NCBI GenBank assembly: GCA_963749905.1
Contig: CAVVOF010000002.1
Location: forward strand, 402,717 to 466,716
Length of the DNA: 64,000 nt
Reading direction: 5' to 3'
Origin: UBA10649 sp963749905
Lineage (GTDB): Bacteria > Actinomycetota > Actinomycetes > S36-B12
In this document: one piece after another, positions 16,939-25,704 of the stretch
How positions within the stretch are numbered: the stretch's first letter is position 1
Layout of the letters: each line of letters begins with the position of its first letter
The notes under the pieces: generated by a model
What the model was told of the DNA's origin: nothing
Seen by the model: only the letters and a program-made list of their open reading frames with translations
The model's database searches: none
Position numbers and translations under genes: made by a program

Positions 16939-17583
16939 GTGACGACCCTCCCCCTCGACCGACGATCCGCGCGACGGGCGGCCACCCGGGCCGAGATCGT
17001 GGCGGCGGCGTGGGAGCTCGCCCGGGAGCAGGGCCTGGCCGGCTTCTCCATGCGCGACATCGGCGACCGGGTGGGGATGCGCGCCCCGTCGGTCTACTCG
17101 TACTTCCCGGCCAAGGACGCGATCTACGACGCCATGTTCCGCCAGGGCTACGAGGAGTTCCTCGACTGGATGTCGGACGCCGACGCGGGCGGTGACCCCT
17201 ACGACCGCGCCCGCGCGCACGCGCACCGGTACTTCTCCTTCTGCACCGCCGACCCGGTCCGGTACCAGCTGCTGTTCCTGCGCACCCTCCCCGGCTTCGA
17301 GCCGTCCCCCGAGAGCTATGCCGTCGCCGTCCATGCCCTCGACCGGCTGACGGCGGACCTGGCCGACATCGGCGTGACCGACCCCGAGGCCGCCGACCTG
17401 GTCACGGCGGTGCTGACCGGCCTGACCAGCCAGCAGCTGGCGAACGACCCCGGTGGCGACCGCTGGGCCCGGCTGGTCGACCGCGCCGCCGACATGCTGC
17501 TGCGGGAGTTCGCCCCCGACCTCGCCACCGCGTCCACTCCGACTCCCACGCGCACCCACTCCGCGCCGCACAGGAAGGCATGA
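16939..17583 (+). CDS. TetR/AcrR family transcriptional repressor
   Basis: A 214-residue regulator. The N-terminal helix-turn-helix is clear (RAEIVAAAWELAREQG, then FSMRDIGDRVGMRAPSVYSYFPAKDAIYDAMF), and the C-terminal ligand domain has the WHG-type pattern (DPVRYQLLF and a long alpha-helical tail). GTG at 16939 was chosen because AGGAG lies five bases upstream; an adjacent GTG at 16936 is too close. Its stop overlaps the ATG of the next gene, so it most likely represses itself and the MDMPI-like gene through the upstream inverted repeat. The ligand is unknown. Confidence 0.9.
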   Translation: MTTLPLDRRSARRAATRAEIVAAAWELAREQGLAGFSMRDIGDRVGMRAPSVYSYFPAKDAIYDAMFRQGYEEFLDWMSDADAGGDPYDRARAHAHRYFSFCTADPVRYQLLFLRTLPGFEPSPESYAVAVHALDRLTADLADIGVTDPEAADLVTAVLTGLTSQQLANDPGGDRWARLVDRAADMLLREFAPDLATASTPTPTRTHSAPHRKA

Positions 17584-18350
17584 CCATGACCGCACTCGAC
17601 AACCGCAGCCTCGATGTCACGACCCTCTCGGCGTTGGGCCATGACGAGGGCCTCGACCTGTTCGCCGGGGAGCTCGCCCGCAACCTGGACCTGATGCGGA
17701 GCCTGTCGCCCGACGACTGGGGGCGGCAGACCGAATGCCCCGACTGGGACGTCCGTCAGATGTACCTGCACGTGCTGGGAGCGTGCGAGTCCGGCGCATC
17801 TACTCGCGAGTTCCTGCATCAGATGCGCACCGCCCGCACCTACCAGCGACGCAATGGCGGACCGATGGAGGCGGCGCTGTCGGCCACGCAGGTCGCTGAG
17901 CGATCGACCCTGACCACGGGCGAGCTCATCGACCGGTTCGCGACCGTCGCCCCCGCCGTGGTGCGGAAGCGACGGGGACTGCCGGCGCTGCTGCGTCGGG
18001 CGAGCATGAAGGTCGACGGCCCGGTCGTCGAGAAGTGGACGCTGGGCTACCTCGTCGACACCATCTACCTCCGGGATGCATGGATGCACCGGATCGACGT
18101 GTGCCGCGCGACCGACCGGCAGCCGGTGCTGACCGCCGACCACGACGGTCGGATCGTCGCCGACGTGGTGGCGGAGTGGTCCCGTCGGCATGGCCGACCG
18201 TTCACCCTGGTGCTGACGGGGCCGGCAGGGGGACGCTTCGCGGCCGGGGACGGAGGCGAATCACTCACCCTCGACGCGGTGGAGTTCTGCCGCATCCTCG
18301 CCGGCCGCGCGCCGGGGGACGGACTGCTCACCACGATCGTCCCGTTCTAG
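17580..18350 (+). CDS. Mycothiol-dependent maleylpyruvate isomerase-like (DinB-fold) protein
   Basis: A 256-residue protein of the MDMPI N-terminal/DinB_2 fold. The metal-ligand pattern H64 (MYLHVLGACE), D166 and H170 (LRDAWMHRID) matches the His-Glu/Asp-x3-His arrangement of the family, and DWDVRQ before H64 is typical. The C-terminal part resembles the MDMPI C domain. Such proteins use mycothiol as thiol cofactor for isomerisation or detoxification. The ATG at 17580 overlaps the TetR stop (ATGA); a second ATG at 17586 is also possible. Substrate unknown. Confidence 0.8.
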   Translation: MTMTALDNRSLDVTTLSALGHDEGLDLFAGELARNLDLMRSLSPDDWGRQTECPDWDVRQMYLHVLGACESGASTREFLHQMRTARTYQRRNGGPMEAALSATQVAERSTLTTGELIDRFATVAPAVVRKRRGLPALLRRASMKVDGPVVEKWTLGYLVDTIYLRDAWMHRIDVCRATDRQPVLTADHDGRIVADVVAEWSRRHGRPFTLVLTGPAGGRFAAGDGGESLTLDAVEFCRILAGRAPGDGLLTTIVPF

Positions 18351-18429
18351 CGGCCACGCGACGGGTCTTCCCTGAGCCCGCTCACCCGCCTACGGTAGGT
18401 ACTCCCGGGGGCAGTCACCAGGAGGCTCA

Positions 18430-19086
18430 GTGTCCGCTCAGCAGCCCATCGACGTGCGGGACATGAAGATCGTCCACGAGACGTTCCGCAACCTGTTCTC
18501 CGAATCGGCCCGCCTGCTCCGGGCGAATCCGACGCCCTCGGCCGCGCGGGTCACCTTCCTCGCCGACCACGTCGACTTCGGCACCACCATGCTCCACCAC
18601 CACCACGCGAGCGAGGACGAACTGCTGTATCCGCTGCTGGCCACTCGAGTGCCCGAGCAGGCGGACATGGTCGAGCAGGTGGAGCACCAGCATCAGGAGG
18701 TGACCGGGACCGTCGACGCCGTGACGTCGGCCTGCGGGGCATGGCGTGCCTCCCCCACCGCTGAGAACGCCCTGGCACTGGCCGACCGGCTCGACGAGCT
18801 CAATGCAGTCCTCCAGCCGCACCTCGACGACGAGGAGCAGAAGATCGTCCCGCTCGCCGCCATCACTCTCACCGAAGCCGAGTGGGAGACGGTCGGCGAG
18901 CACTCGCAGGCGCAGATCCCGAAAGACAAGATGGCGGTCGCGTTCGGGATGCTGCTGGAGCCGTTGGGCGAAGCCGATCGTTCCTATATGAAGGGCCACC
19001 TGCCGTTCCCGATCCGGCTGCTGTTCCCGGTGCTCATCCAGCGCCCCTGGAACACGTACGCCCGGACGTTGCGCGAGGGCACCTGA
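18430..19086 (+). CDS. Hemerythrin HHE-domain protein
   Basis: A 218-residue four-helix protein that probably carries a non-haem di-iron site for oxygen or nitric oxide sensing or binding. Diagnostic residues are in MLHHHHASEDELLYPLL, VEHQHQEV and LQPHLDDEEQKIVPLA, the H..HxxxE...HxxxE pattern of the family. A helical C-terminal extension of about 60 residues ends in a hydrophobic FPIRLLFPVLIQ segment. The GTG start is preceded by AGGAGG. A small hairpin (19085-19100) at its stop may end transcription against the convergent next gene. Confidence 0.88.
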   Translation: MSAQQPIDVRDMKIVHETFRNLFSESARLLRANPTPSAARVTFLADHVDFGTTMLHHHHASEDELLYPLLATRVPEQADMVEQVEHQHQEVTGTVDAVTSACGAWRASPTAENALALADRLDELNAVLQPHLDDEEQKIVPLAAITLTEAEWETVGEHSQAQIPKDKMAVAFGMLLEPLGEADRSYMKGHLPFPIRLLFPVLIQRPWNTYARTLREGT

Positions 19087-19100
19087 CCGGAAGCCCGGTC
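19085..19100. terminator. Short hairpin at a convergent junction
   Basis: GACCGG-AAGC-CCGGTC, a six-pair stem with a four-base loop, covers the last base of the hemerythrin stop codon and lies 10 bases before the stop of the opposing gene. No U-tract follows, so it is at best a weak bidirectional terminator. Confidence 0.4.
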
Positions 19101-19109
19101 GGGCTCGGA

Positions 19110-19589
19110 TCAGCCGCAGGCGCGGATCAGGTCCAGCACGTCCTCGACCACGTCCGCCAGCGGCCGATCGGTCCGGACTTCCGCAGTGGCGGTCGCGCGG
19201 AGCAGCGGTTCGACCGCGGCGAGATCGCTGAGGATTCGATCGCGCTCGTCGGCTGACCTGCCGAAGGACTTCTCCCGGGCCTCGATCCGCTCGAACATGA
19301 CGGCTGGCGGCGCCGACAGCAGGATCACCGCGTCGAAGCGGTCGTAGAACCTGCCCTGGTTGGTCGCCGCGCCGGCCACGACGAGCACCCCGTCGCGCTG
19401 CTCCGTCAACAGTCGGGACATGGGGCCCTCGCGCCAGATCTGCTCGATGCCGGTGCCGTCCGCGGTCGGCACCTCGTCGGCCCAGCCGGGATCGTCGGTG
19501 TCGACGACGGGGAAGCCACGCGCGCCCACTTCCGCAAGCACCGTCGACACGCCCGCACCGGACATGCCGGTGAGCAGCACGGCCGTCAC
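19110..19589 (-). CDS. P-loop-kinase-like protein with altered Walker A
   Basis: A 159-residue protein that looks like a small nucleoside or shikimate-kinase-type ATPase (TAVLLTGMSGAG at the start, VVDTDD acceptor-like motif, AVILLSAPPAVMFERIEARE as a lid-like helix). The Walker A motif reads GMSGAGVST: the invariant lysine is replaced by valine, read directly from GTG at that codon. It may therefore bind a nucleotide weakly, have lost catalysis, or carry a base error. GTG at 19589 is the start that keeps the motif at the N-terminus. Function unknown. Confidence 0.7.
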   Translation of the reverse strand: MTAVLLTGMSGAGVSTVLAEVGARGFPVVDTDDPGWADEVPTADGTGIEQIWREGPMSRLLTEQRDGVLVVAGAATNQGRFYDRFDAVILLSAPPAVMFERIEAREKSFGRSADERDRILSDLAAVEPLLRATATAEVRTDRPLADVVEDVLDLIRACG

Positions 19590-19784
19590 GAGAACCGACC
19601 TGCCGAGAACAGGGCGGTGGCCCCTGCTCGGACAGCCGCAATGCCGAGGTCGGGGCCGACGTTGCTCGTCATGGGCTCGATGATGCCGCCCAGTTCGCCG
19701 AACGGTCCAGCGGGTGCGGCAGGGAGGGCCGAGCCACGCGAATCTCGTGCGGGCTTCGGACCCCAGCCCGGCCTAGCATCAGGC

Positions 19785-21524
19785 ATGGCCCGAGTCCGGA
19801 GCACCTTCGCCGGACGGCTGATTGCCGCGCTCGTCCTGCTCGTGCTCCTGCCGACGATCCTGGTCGGCGCCCTCGTGTACGCGCAGTCGCGTTCGAATGC
19901 CCTGGATATCGCGACGACCCGCATCACGGACGTCTCGGCTGAACTCGCGACCCGCATCGACGCCTTCATCATCGATGAACGCGACCTGGCGATCTACGCG
20001 GCTGCCAGTCGCGAGGTCCGCGACTTCATCAAGGCACCTCTCGACCCGGATCAGAGCGCTGCGCTCGACGACTGGCTCATGAACGGCCCCTTCACCAGCG
20101 CCAATGACCACGTCGACGAACTCTTCGTGCTGAACATGCAGGGCACCTGCATCGCCTCCACGAACCCGGACTTCGTCGGGGAGTCGTATGGCGTTCGCCC
20201 CTATTTCCAGCAGGCGAGCGCCGGCACCGACGCGATCAGCGACTGGAGCATCGGGATCACGTCGGGACAGTCCGGTATCTATCTCTCCTCACCGATCCGG
20301 GGTGCGTTCAACGAGGTGGCCGGCGTCCTGGTGATCAAGCTCAAGACCGCCCCGATCGACGACATCATCGACCAGGCGTTCGACGCGGACGTCAGGGCCG
20401 TGCTCCTCAACGAGGCAGGGGTGGTGCTCTCTGCATACGACCAGGGATTGCGCTACAAGGCCGTGGACGAGCTGACACCAGCGGAGCGCTCGAACATCGA
20501 GTCGACGAGGCAGTTCGGCAACGAGGCACTGCCCTCCCTTGGGCTCGTCACCGTCCGAGAGGACCTCGACCAGGTCGAGCCCGGCGAGACCGTGGTCTCC
20601 CGGGAGTACGAACTGGACGGGGAGGCCAGGATCGCCGCCCTCACCGGACTGGAGTCCCGACCGTGGACCGTGGCGGTCGTCGCGCTGATCAGCGACATCG
20701 AGGCGGCCGCCGCATCGGTGCCGCTGATCGTGGGCATCTTCGTCGTGCTGATCCTCCTCTATGTGGTCGTCGCGACCGGGTATCTCACGCGCTTCGTCAT
20801 CCGCCCGATCCGCGACCTCGTCGGGAGCAGCAGGTCCCTTGCCGAGGGGGACCTGACCGTGCAGGTCCCGGTCCGTGGCGACGATGAGGTGGCACAGCTG
20901 GCGACGGCCTTCAACGCCATGGCGACGGAGATCCGCGGTAACACCGAGCGGCTCGAGTCCGAGGTCGCTCGACGCACCGCGGAGCTCGAGGAGGCCAACA
21001 GGGAGATCACGGAGCTGTCCATCACTGACTCCCTGACGGGCTGCAACAACCGTCACTACCTCGACCTCCAGCTGCCGCGCGAGGTCGAGCGGGCCGGCCG
21101 CTACGGCCGCCCGCTCTCAGTGCTGATGTGCGACATCGACTACTTCAAGGCCGTGAACGACCGGTACGGCCATGCTGCCGGCGACGCCGTGCTGAGGGCG
21201 GTCGGCAAGTACCTCAACGCCTACCGTCGCGCGCCGGACTGGGCCGCCCGGTTCGGCGGCGAGGAGTTCGTGGTCGTGCTGCCGGAGACGGGCATCCGCG
21301 ACGCCGTCGCGATCGCCGAGCGCGCCCGAGCGGGGATCGCAGCACTCGACGTCGACGTCCACGGCACAGTCATCCCGGTGACGGCGAGCTTCGGGGTCTC
21401 GACGTTCCGGATGGAGCCGCAGGACAGCGCGCAGACCCTGATCGAGCGCAGCGACGAGGCGCTGTACCGAGCCAAGGACGCCGGGCGCAACCTCGTCAGG
21501 TCGGAGCCCGTCGTCGACGGCTGA
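19785..21524 (+). CDS. Membrane-bound diguanylate cyclase (Cache-HAMP-GGDEF)
   Basis: A 579-residue sensor that would make cyclic-di-GMP. The order is a first membrane helix (about residues 9-29), an extracytoplasmic Cache-like sensor domain (about 35-305), a second membrane helix (309-331), a HAMP domain (332-385), a coiled coil, and a GGDEF domain starting DSLTGCNNRHYLD. The active site is intact as GGEEF at 491-495, and the inhibitory I-site RxxD is present at 482-485 (RAPD). ATG at 19785 lies five bases after TAGCAT, suggesting a leaderless mRNA. No EAL domain. The ligand is unknown. Confidence 0.92.
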   Translation: MARVRSTFAGRLIAALVLLVLLPTILVGALVYAQSRSNALDIATTRITDVSAELATRIDAFIIDERDLAIYAAASREVRDFIKAPLDPDQSAALDDWLMNGPFTSANDHVDELFVLNMQGTCIASTNPDFVGESYGVRPYFQQASAGTDAISDWSIGITSGQSGIYLSSPIRGAFNEVAGVLVIKLKTAPIDDIIDQAFDADVRAVLLNEAGVVLSAYDQGLRYKAVDELTPAERSNIESTRQFGNEALPSLGLVTVREDLDQVEPGETVVSREYELDGEARIAALTGLESRPWTVAVVALISDIEAAAASVPLIVGIFVVLILLYVVVATGYLTRFVIRPIRDLVGSSRSLAEGDLTVQVPVRGDDEVAQLATAFNAMATEIRGNTERLESEVARRTAELEEANREITELSITDSLTGCNNRHYLDLQLPREVERAGRYGRPLSVLMCDIDYFKAVNDRYGHAAGDAVLRAVGKYLNAYRRAPDWAARFGGEEFVVVLPETGIRDAVAIAERARAGIAALDVDVHGTVIPVTASFGVSTFRMEPQDSAQTLIERSDEALYRAKDAGRNLVRSEPVVDG

Positions 21525-21536
21525 CGTCCCTCTCGA

Positions 21537-22448
21537 TCAGAAGAGAGCGCTCGCCAACGACGTGCGAGCCTTGGGCACCCCCGGGTCGTCGCCCGCGAGC
21601 AGGAAGTACTCGAGCACCCGCTGTCGGGCCGCCTCGCGCTCGTCGCCCGCCGCGGAGCGCACGGACGCGATGCCGAGGTCGAAAGCACGGGCCCAGTCAC
21701 CGCGCAGGGCGGCGAAGTCCGCAGCCACCAGGGCCGGGTCGTCACCGGCAGGCTCCGGCACGCCGTCCGTCCGCTCGTACAGGCCGACCATCGCCAGCCC
21801 GGCGGCCGCGTCGGGGTCGGCCGGATCGGAGCTCAGCACCGCCTGGTACGCGGACCGGGCAGCGCCCCAGTCGCCGGCCTCGATGGCGGTGAAGGCCGTC
21901 TCGAATCGCGGATCGAGCGGCGGCTCGGCCGGCTCCTCGGCCACCGCCTCGCCGGGCGCCACGTCGGCGGGCTCGGCGCCCACCGTCCCGCTGACCCCCT
22001 GCTCCGCCGCCACCTTGAGCAGTTCCTCGAGCACCTGGCGGATCTGCGCCTCGGGGTAGGCGCCCTGGAACAGCGGGATCGGCTGCCCCTTGACCACGGC
22101 GAAGACGGAGGGGATGGACTGCACCTGGAACGCGGCCGCGATCTGCTGCTCCGCGTCGACGTCGACCTTCGCCAGCACCCATCGGCCGCCGTACTCCGCC
22201 GCCAGCTTCTCCAGGATCGGCGACAGCTGCTTGCACGGGCCGCACCAGGTGGCCCACAGGTCGAGCACCACCGGGACAGTCATCGAGCGCTGGACCACGT
22301 CGGCCTCGAAGCTCGCGGTCGTGACGTCGATCACGACGCCCGCGGGCGCGTTTGCGAGCGCGGCGGCCGCCTTCTGCTCGTTCTGACGGGAGGAGGCGAG
22401 GGCACCGAGGTCGATGGCGCCGCGGGCGGAGAAGGGTGTGGAGGCCAT
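21537..22448 (-). CDS. Thioredoxin-domain co-chaperone YbbN-like protein
   Basis: A 303-residue protein with an N-terminal thioredoxin domain (about 38-150) that keeps a classical active site, WCGPC at 68-72, followed by a TPR-like helical half (FETAFTAIEAGDWGAARSAY and later repeats), as in YbbN/CnoX family proteins. An acidic, Ala/Pro/Glu-rich linker joins the two parts. ATG at 22448 was chosen because a GGGGAAG/GAGG ribosome site precedes it. It diverges from the Rrf2 gene. It probably protects or delivers proteins under oxidative stress; this is inferred from the family. Confidence 0.85.
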   Translation of the reverse strand: MASTPFSARGAIDLGALASSRQNEQKAAAALANAPAGVVIDVTTASFEADVVQRSMTVPVVLDLWATWCGPCKQLSPILEKLAAEYGGRWVLAKVDVDAEQQIAAAFQVQSIPSVFAVVKGQPIPLFQGAYPEAQIRQVLEELLKVAAEQGVSGTVGAEPADVAPGEAVAEEPAEPPLDPRFETAFTAIEAGDWGAARSAYQAVLSSDPADPDAAAGLAMVGLYERTDGVPEPAGDDPALVAADFAALRGDWARAFDLGIASVRSAAGDEREAARQRVLEYFLLAGDDPGVPKARTSLASALF

Positions 22449-22554
22449 GGCCTCATTCTTCCCCATGCCGCGGTAGGCCCGTCGCCACCGGGTTCGGTAG
22501 ACGGTTCCGCAGGTACCCCTGCGGTGCAGATACGTCACAGGGGACAATGCCCCC

Positions 22555-23022
22555 ATGCACGTCAGCGCCAAGGCGGACTACGGCATGCGGGCCCTCCTCG
22601 AACTGGCCACCGCATATGCCGACAATCCGCAACGCTTGGTGAAGGGCGACGCGATCGCCCGGGCCCAGGACATCCCGATGAAGTTCCTCGAGGGCATCCT
22701 GCGCCAGCTTCGCCAGGCCGGGATCGTGGCCAGCCAGCGCGGAGCGGAGGGTGGCTACCGCCTCGACCGCGACCCTTCGACGGTCACGATCGCGGACATC
22801 GTGCGTGCCCTGGACGGGCCGCTCGCCGCCGTCCGCGGCCAGCGGCCGGAGCTGCTCGAGTACCCGGGATCGTCCGCACACCTGCGCGAGGTGTGGATCG
22901 CGGTGAGGGGAGCCATGCGGCACGTGCTGGAGACCCTCACCCTCGCCGACGTGGCGTCCGGGGCGTTCCCGGAGTCGATTCAGTCGCTGCTCGAGGAGCC
23001 GGGAGCCTGGCAGCGTCGCTGA
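22555..23022 (+). CDS. Rrf2 family transcriptional regulator
   Basis: A 155-residue winged-helix regulator. MHVSAKADYGMRALLELA and IPMKFLEGILRQLRQAGIVASQRGAEGGYRL are the diagnostic DNA-binding elements, with the QxGxxGGY wing. The protein contains no cysteine, so it cannot hold the Fe-S cluster of IscR or RsrR and is closer to CymR-like thiol/cysteine-metabolism regulators. ATG at 22555 lies six bases after GACAAT, without a ribosome site, so a leaderless mRNA is likely. A CCGCAG-N6-CTGCGG inverted repeat at 22507-22524 upstream may be its operator. Target genes unknown. Confidence 0.88.
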   Translation: MHVSAKADYGMRALLELATAYADNPQRLVKGDAIARAQDIPMKFLEGILRQLRQAGIVASQRGAEGGYRLDRDPSTVTIADIVRALDGPLAAVRGQRPELLEYPGSSAHLREVWIAVRGAMRHVLETLTLADVASGAFPESIQSLLEEPGAWQRR

Positions 23023-23041
23023 CCGCGCAACTGACCGCGCG

Positions 23042-23989
23042 TCAGGAGCCGTCGACCAGCCGGGCCGCCGCCGTGTGCGGATCCACCCGCCCGGCCGCCA
23101 CCTCCCGCGCCGCCTCCTCGAGCCGGCCGCCGCTCGAGCCCGCCTCGAGCCGGCGGCGCACGATCGCCAGGGCCAGCGCCTCCACCTCGTCACGGGCGCG
23201 CCGCAGCCGCCGGACCGCGCCCTCGCCGGAGTCCTGCAGCCACGCGTGATGCTCGTCGACGGCTGCGATCAGGCCGTCGATGCCCTCGCCGGTGGACGCC
23301 ACGGTGCGCACGACGGGCGGCTGCCAGCCGCGCTCGGGACTGTCCCCGAGCGCGATCATGTTGCGCAGCTCACGCACGGTGCTGTCCGCGCCCTCCCGGT
23401 CGGCCTTGTTGACCACGAAGATGTCGCCGATCTCGAGAATGCCCGCCTTGGCCGCCTGGATGCTGTCGCCCATGCCCGGCGCGAGCAGCACGAGCGTGGT
23501 GTCGGCCGCAGCCGCCACCTCGATCTCCGACTGGCCCACCCCGACCGTCTCGATGAGCACCGCGTCGAACCCCGCCGCATCGAGCACCCGCAGGGCCTGG
23601 GGGGTCGTCGCGGCCAGCCCACCGAGGTGCCCGCGCGAGGCCATCGACCGGATGAACACCCCGGCGTCGGTCGCGTGCTGCTGCATCCGGATGCGGTCGC
23701 CGAGCAGGGCGCCGCCGGAGAACGGCGAGGACGGGTCGACCGCCAGCACACCGACCCGCTCGCCCCGGGCGCGCATGGCTCCGATCAGTGCCGCCGTGGT
23801 CGTGGACTTGCCGACGCCGGGTGAGCCGGTGATGCCGATGACCCGCGCCCGCCCGCTGGTCTCGGCGAGCTCTCCCATCAGCTCGGGCACCTCGGGGGCA
23901 CCGTCCTCGATGAGCGAGATGAGCCGGGCGATGTCGCGGGTGCGCCCCTCGCGCGCCCCCGCGACGAGCGCGTCGACGTCCCTGGCCAC
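23042..23989 (-). CDS. meaB: Methylmalonyl-CoA mutase-associated GTPase MeaB
   Basis: A G3E P-loop GTPase of 315 residues that gates cofactor loading and protects B12-dependent acyl-CoA mutases. Walker A is GITGSPGVGKSTTTAALI near the N-terminus, followed by the family signature DPSSPFSGGALLGDRIRM, the ETVGVGQSE switch and NKAD base recognition. GTG at 23989 overlaps the end of the thiolase gene by a short distance; upstream codons up to there are not start codons. The mutase it serves is not in the window, but the epimerase and Ccr nearby suggest methylmalonyl- or ethylmalonyl-CoA mutase. Confidence 0.93.
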   Translation of the reverse strand: MARDVDALVAGAREGRTRDIARLISLIEDGAPEVPELMGELAETSGRARVIGITGSPGVGKSTTTAALIGAMRARGERVGVLAVDPSSPFSGGALLGDRIRMQQHATDAGVFIRSMASRGHLGGLAATTPQALRVLDAAGFDAVLIETVGVGQSEIEVAAAADTTLVLLAPGMGDSIQAAKAGILEIGDIFVVNKADREGADSTVRELRNMIALGDSPERGWQPPVVRTVASTGEGIDGLIAAVDEHHAWLQDSGEGAVRRLRRARDEVEALALAIVRRRLEAGSSGGRLEEAAREVAAGRVDPHTAAARLVDGS

Positions 23990-23994
23990 GTGGC

Positions 23995-25185
23995 CTACGA
24001 CTGGGGCACGTGGATCAGCAGGGCATCGCCCTGTCCGCCGCCGCCGCACAGGGCCGCGGCACCGATCCCGCCACCGCGCCGCCGCAGCTCGAGGGCGAGG
24101 GTCAGGATCAGGCGGGCGCCGGACATGCCGATCGGGTGGCCCATCGCGATCGCTCCGCCGTGGACGTTGACGACGTCATCGGACACGCCCAGGGCGCGCG
24201 CGGACACGATGCCTACGGCTGCGAAGGCCTCGTTGATCTCGAACAGGTCCACGTCCTCGACGGGGATGCCCTCCCGGTCGCAGGCCTTGCGGATGGCATT
24301 CGCCGGCTGCTCGTGAAGTGACGCGTCAGGACCGGCCACGACGCCGTGCGCGCCGATCTCGGCGAGCCAGGTCAGGCCCAGCTCCTCCGCCTTCGCCTTG
24401 CTCATCACGACGACCGCGGCCGCGCCGTCGGAGATCTGGGAGGCGTTGCCGGCGGTGATGGTGCCGTCCTTGGCGAACGCCGGTCGCAGGCCGCCCAGCG
24501 ACTCCGCCGTCGTGCCGGGCCGCACGCCCTCATCCGCCGTGATGACGACCGGATCACCCTTGCGCTGTGGCACGGACACCGGCGTGATCTCCTCGACGAG
24601 CAGGTCGGCCGAGGCGGCCGCCCGCTCGTGGGAGCGCGCGCTGTACTCGTCCTGCTCGGCGCGGGTCAGCCCGTAGCGCTCGTTGTAGCGCTCGGTGCTC
24701 TCCCCCATCGCGCACTCGTCGAAGGCACAGGTCAGCCCGTCGAACGCCATCGAGTCGATGACCGTCCAGTCGCCGTACTTGACGCCCTCCCGGGAGCCGA
24801 CGAGCAGGTGGGGTGCGTTGGACATCGACTCCATGCCGCCGGCCACCACGACGTCGAACTCGCCAGCGCGGATCAGCTGGTCGGCCAGGGCGATGGCGTC
24901 AATGCCGGACAGGCACACCTTGTTGATGGTCAGGGCCGGGACATCCATGCCGATGCCGCCCTTGACCGCGGCCTGGCGGGCGGAGATCTGCCCGGCACCG
25001 GCCTGCAGCACCTGTCCCATGATCACGTAGTCGACCTCGGACGGCGACACGCCGGCGCGCTCGAGGGCCGCCTTGATCGCGAACCCGCCGAGATCGGAGG
25101 CGGAGAAGGACTTCAGACCGCCCTGCAGCCTGCCCATCGGGGTCCGTGCCCCCGCGACGATGACCGACCCGTTAGAGAAACTCAT
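23995..25185 (-). CDS. Acetyl-CoA acetyltransferase (thiolase)
   Basis: A 396-residue thiolase that condenses two acetyl-CoA to acetoacetyl-CoA or runs in reverse in beta-oxidation. The acyl-binding cysteine is in NKVCLSGIDAI, the catalytic His in GGAIAMGHPIGMSGAR, and the second Cys in ALCGGGGQGDALLIHV. ATG at 25185 was chosen because homology starts at SVIVAGARTPMGR; the frame extends upstream only by 40 unlikely codons. It precedes meaB in an operon and diverges from the epimerase gene. Confidence 0.93.
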   Translation of the reverse strand: MSFSNGSVIVAGARTPMGRLQGGLKSFSASDLGGFAIKAALERAGVSPSEVDYVIMGQVLQAGAGQISARQAAVKGGIGMDVPALTINKVCLSGIDAIALADQLIRAGEFDVVVAGGMESMSNAPHLLVGSREGVKYGDWTVIDSMAFDGLTCAFDECAMGESTERYNERYGLTRAEQDEYSARSHERAAASADLLVEEITPVSVPQRKGDPVVITADEGVRPGTTAESLGGLRPAFAKDGTITAGNASQISDGAAAVVVMSKAKAEELGLTWLAEIGAHGVVAGPDASLHEQPANAIRKACDREGIPVEDVDLFEINEAFAAVGIVSARALGVSDDVVNVHGGAIAMGHPIGMSGARLILTLALELRRRGGGIGAAALCGGGGQGDALLIHVPQS

Positions 25186-25240
25186 CACATCTCCCTCGCC
25201 CGTGCTGAGCCCATGCGCTCCGGATGACACCATAGTCACC

Positions 25241-25672
25241 ATGCATTCGCTGCTGACGCGCATAGACCATGTGGGGATCGCGGTTCCCGACCTCGACGAG
25301 GCCAAGGCGTTCTACGCCAAGGCGTTCGGGCTCGAGGTGGTGCACGAGGAGGTCAACGAGGAGCAGGGGGTCCGCGAGGCCATGCTCGGAGTCGGCGACT
25401 CGGGCTCCTGCATCCAGCTGCTGGCACCCCTGACGCCGGAGTCCACGATCGCCAAGTTCCTCGAGCGCTCGGGCCCGGGCATCCAGCAGGTGGCCTACGG
25501 AGTGGACGACGTCGAGGCGGCCGCCACGGCCCTGCGCGCCGCCGGGGTGCGGGTGCTCTTCGAGAGCGCCCGTCGCGGCACCGCCGGGTCCAAGGTGAAC
25601 TTCTGCCATCCGAAGGACTGCGGAGGCGTTCTGATCGAACTGGTCGAGGCCGCGCCGGCCGACCAGCACTGA
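25241..25672 (+). CDS. mce: Methylmalonyl-CoA/ethylmalonyl-CoA epimerase
   Basis: A 143-residue glyoxalase-fold metalloenzyme that interconverts the R and S forms of methylmalonyl-CoA (and ethylmalonyl-CoA). The metal-ligand pattern begins with RIDHVGIAVPDL, continues with CIQLLAP and ends in GGVLIELVEA. The second His of many bacterial enzymes is Gln here (GIQQVAYG), which from memory is usual in actinobacteria. ATG at 25241 is only four bases after CATAGT, so the mRNA may be leaderless. It is 32 bases upstream of ccr, in the same direction. Confidence 0.9.
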   Translation: MHSLLTRIDHVGIAVPDLDEAKAFYAKAFGLEVVHEEVNEEQGVREAMLGVGDSGSCIQLLAPLTPESTIAKFLERSGPGIQQVAYGVDDVEAAATALRAAGVRVLFESARRGTAGSKVNFCHPKDCGGVLIELVEAAPADQH

Positions 25673-25704
25673 CACCCGGACGACCACCACCGAGGGGACA
25701 CGAC

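Noticed and set aside
23022..23042. Direct repeat CTGACCGCGC at the end of the Rrf2 gene as an attachment site
   Set aside because: It is only ten bases, lies at a convergent junction and no integrase or phage gene is near.
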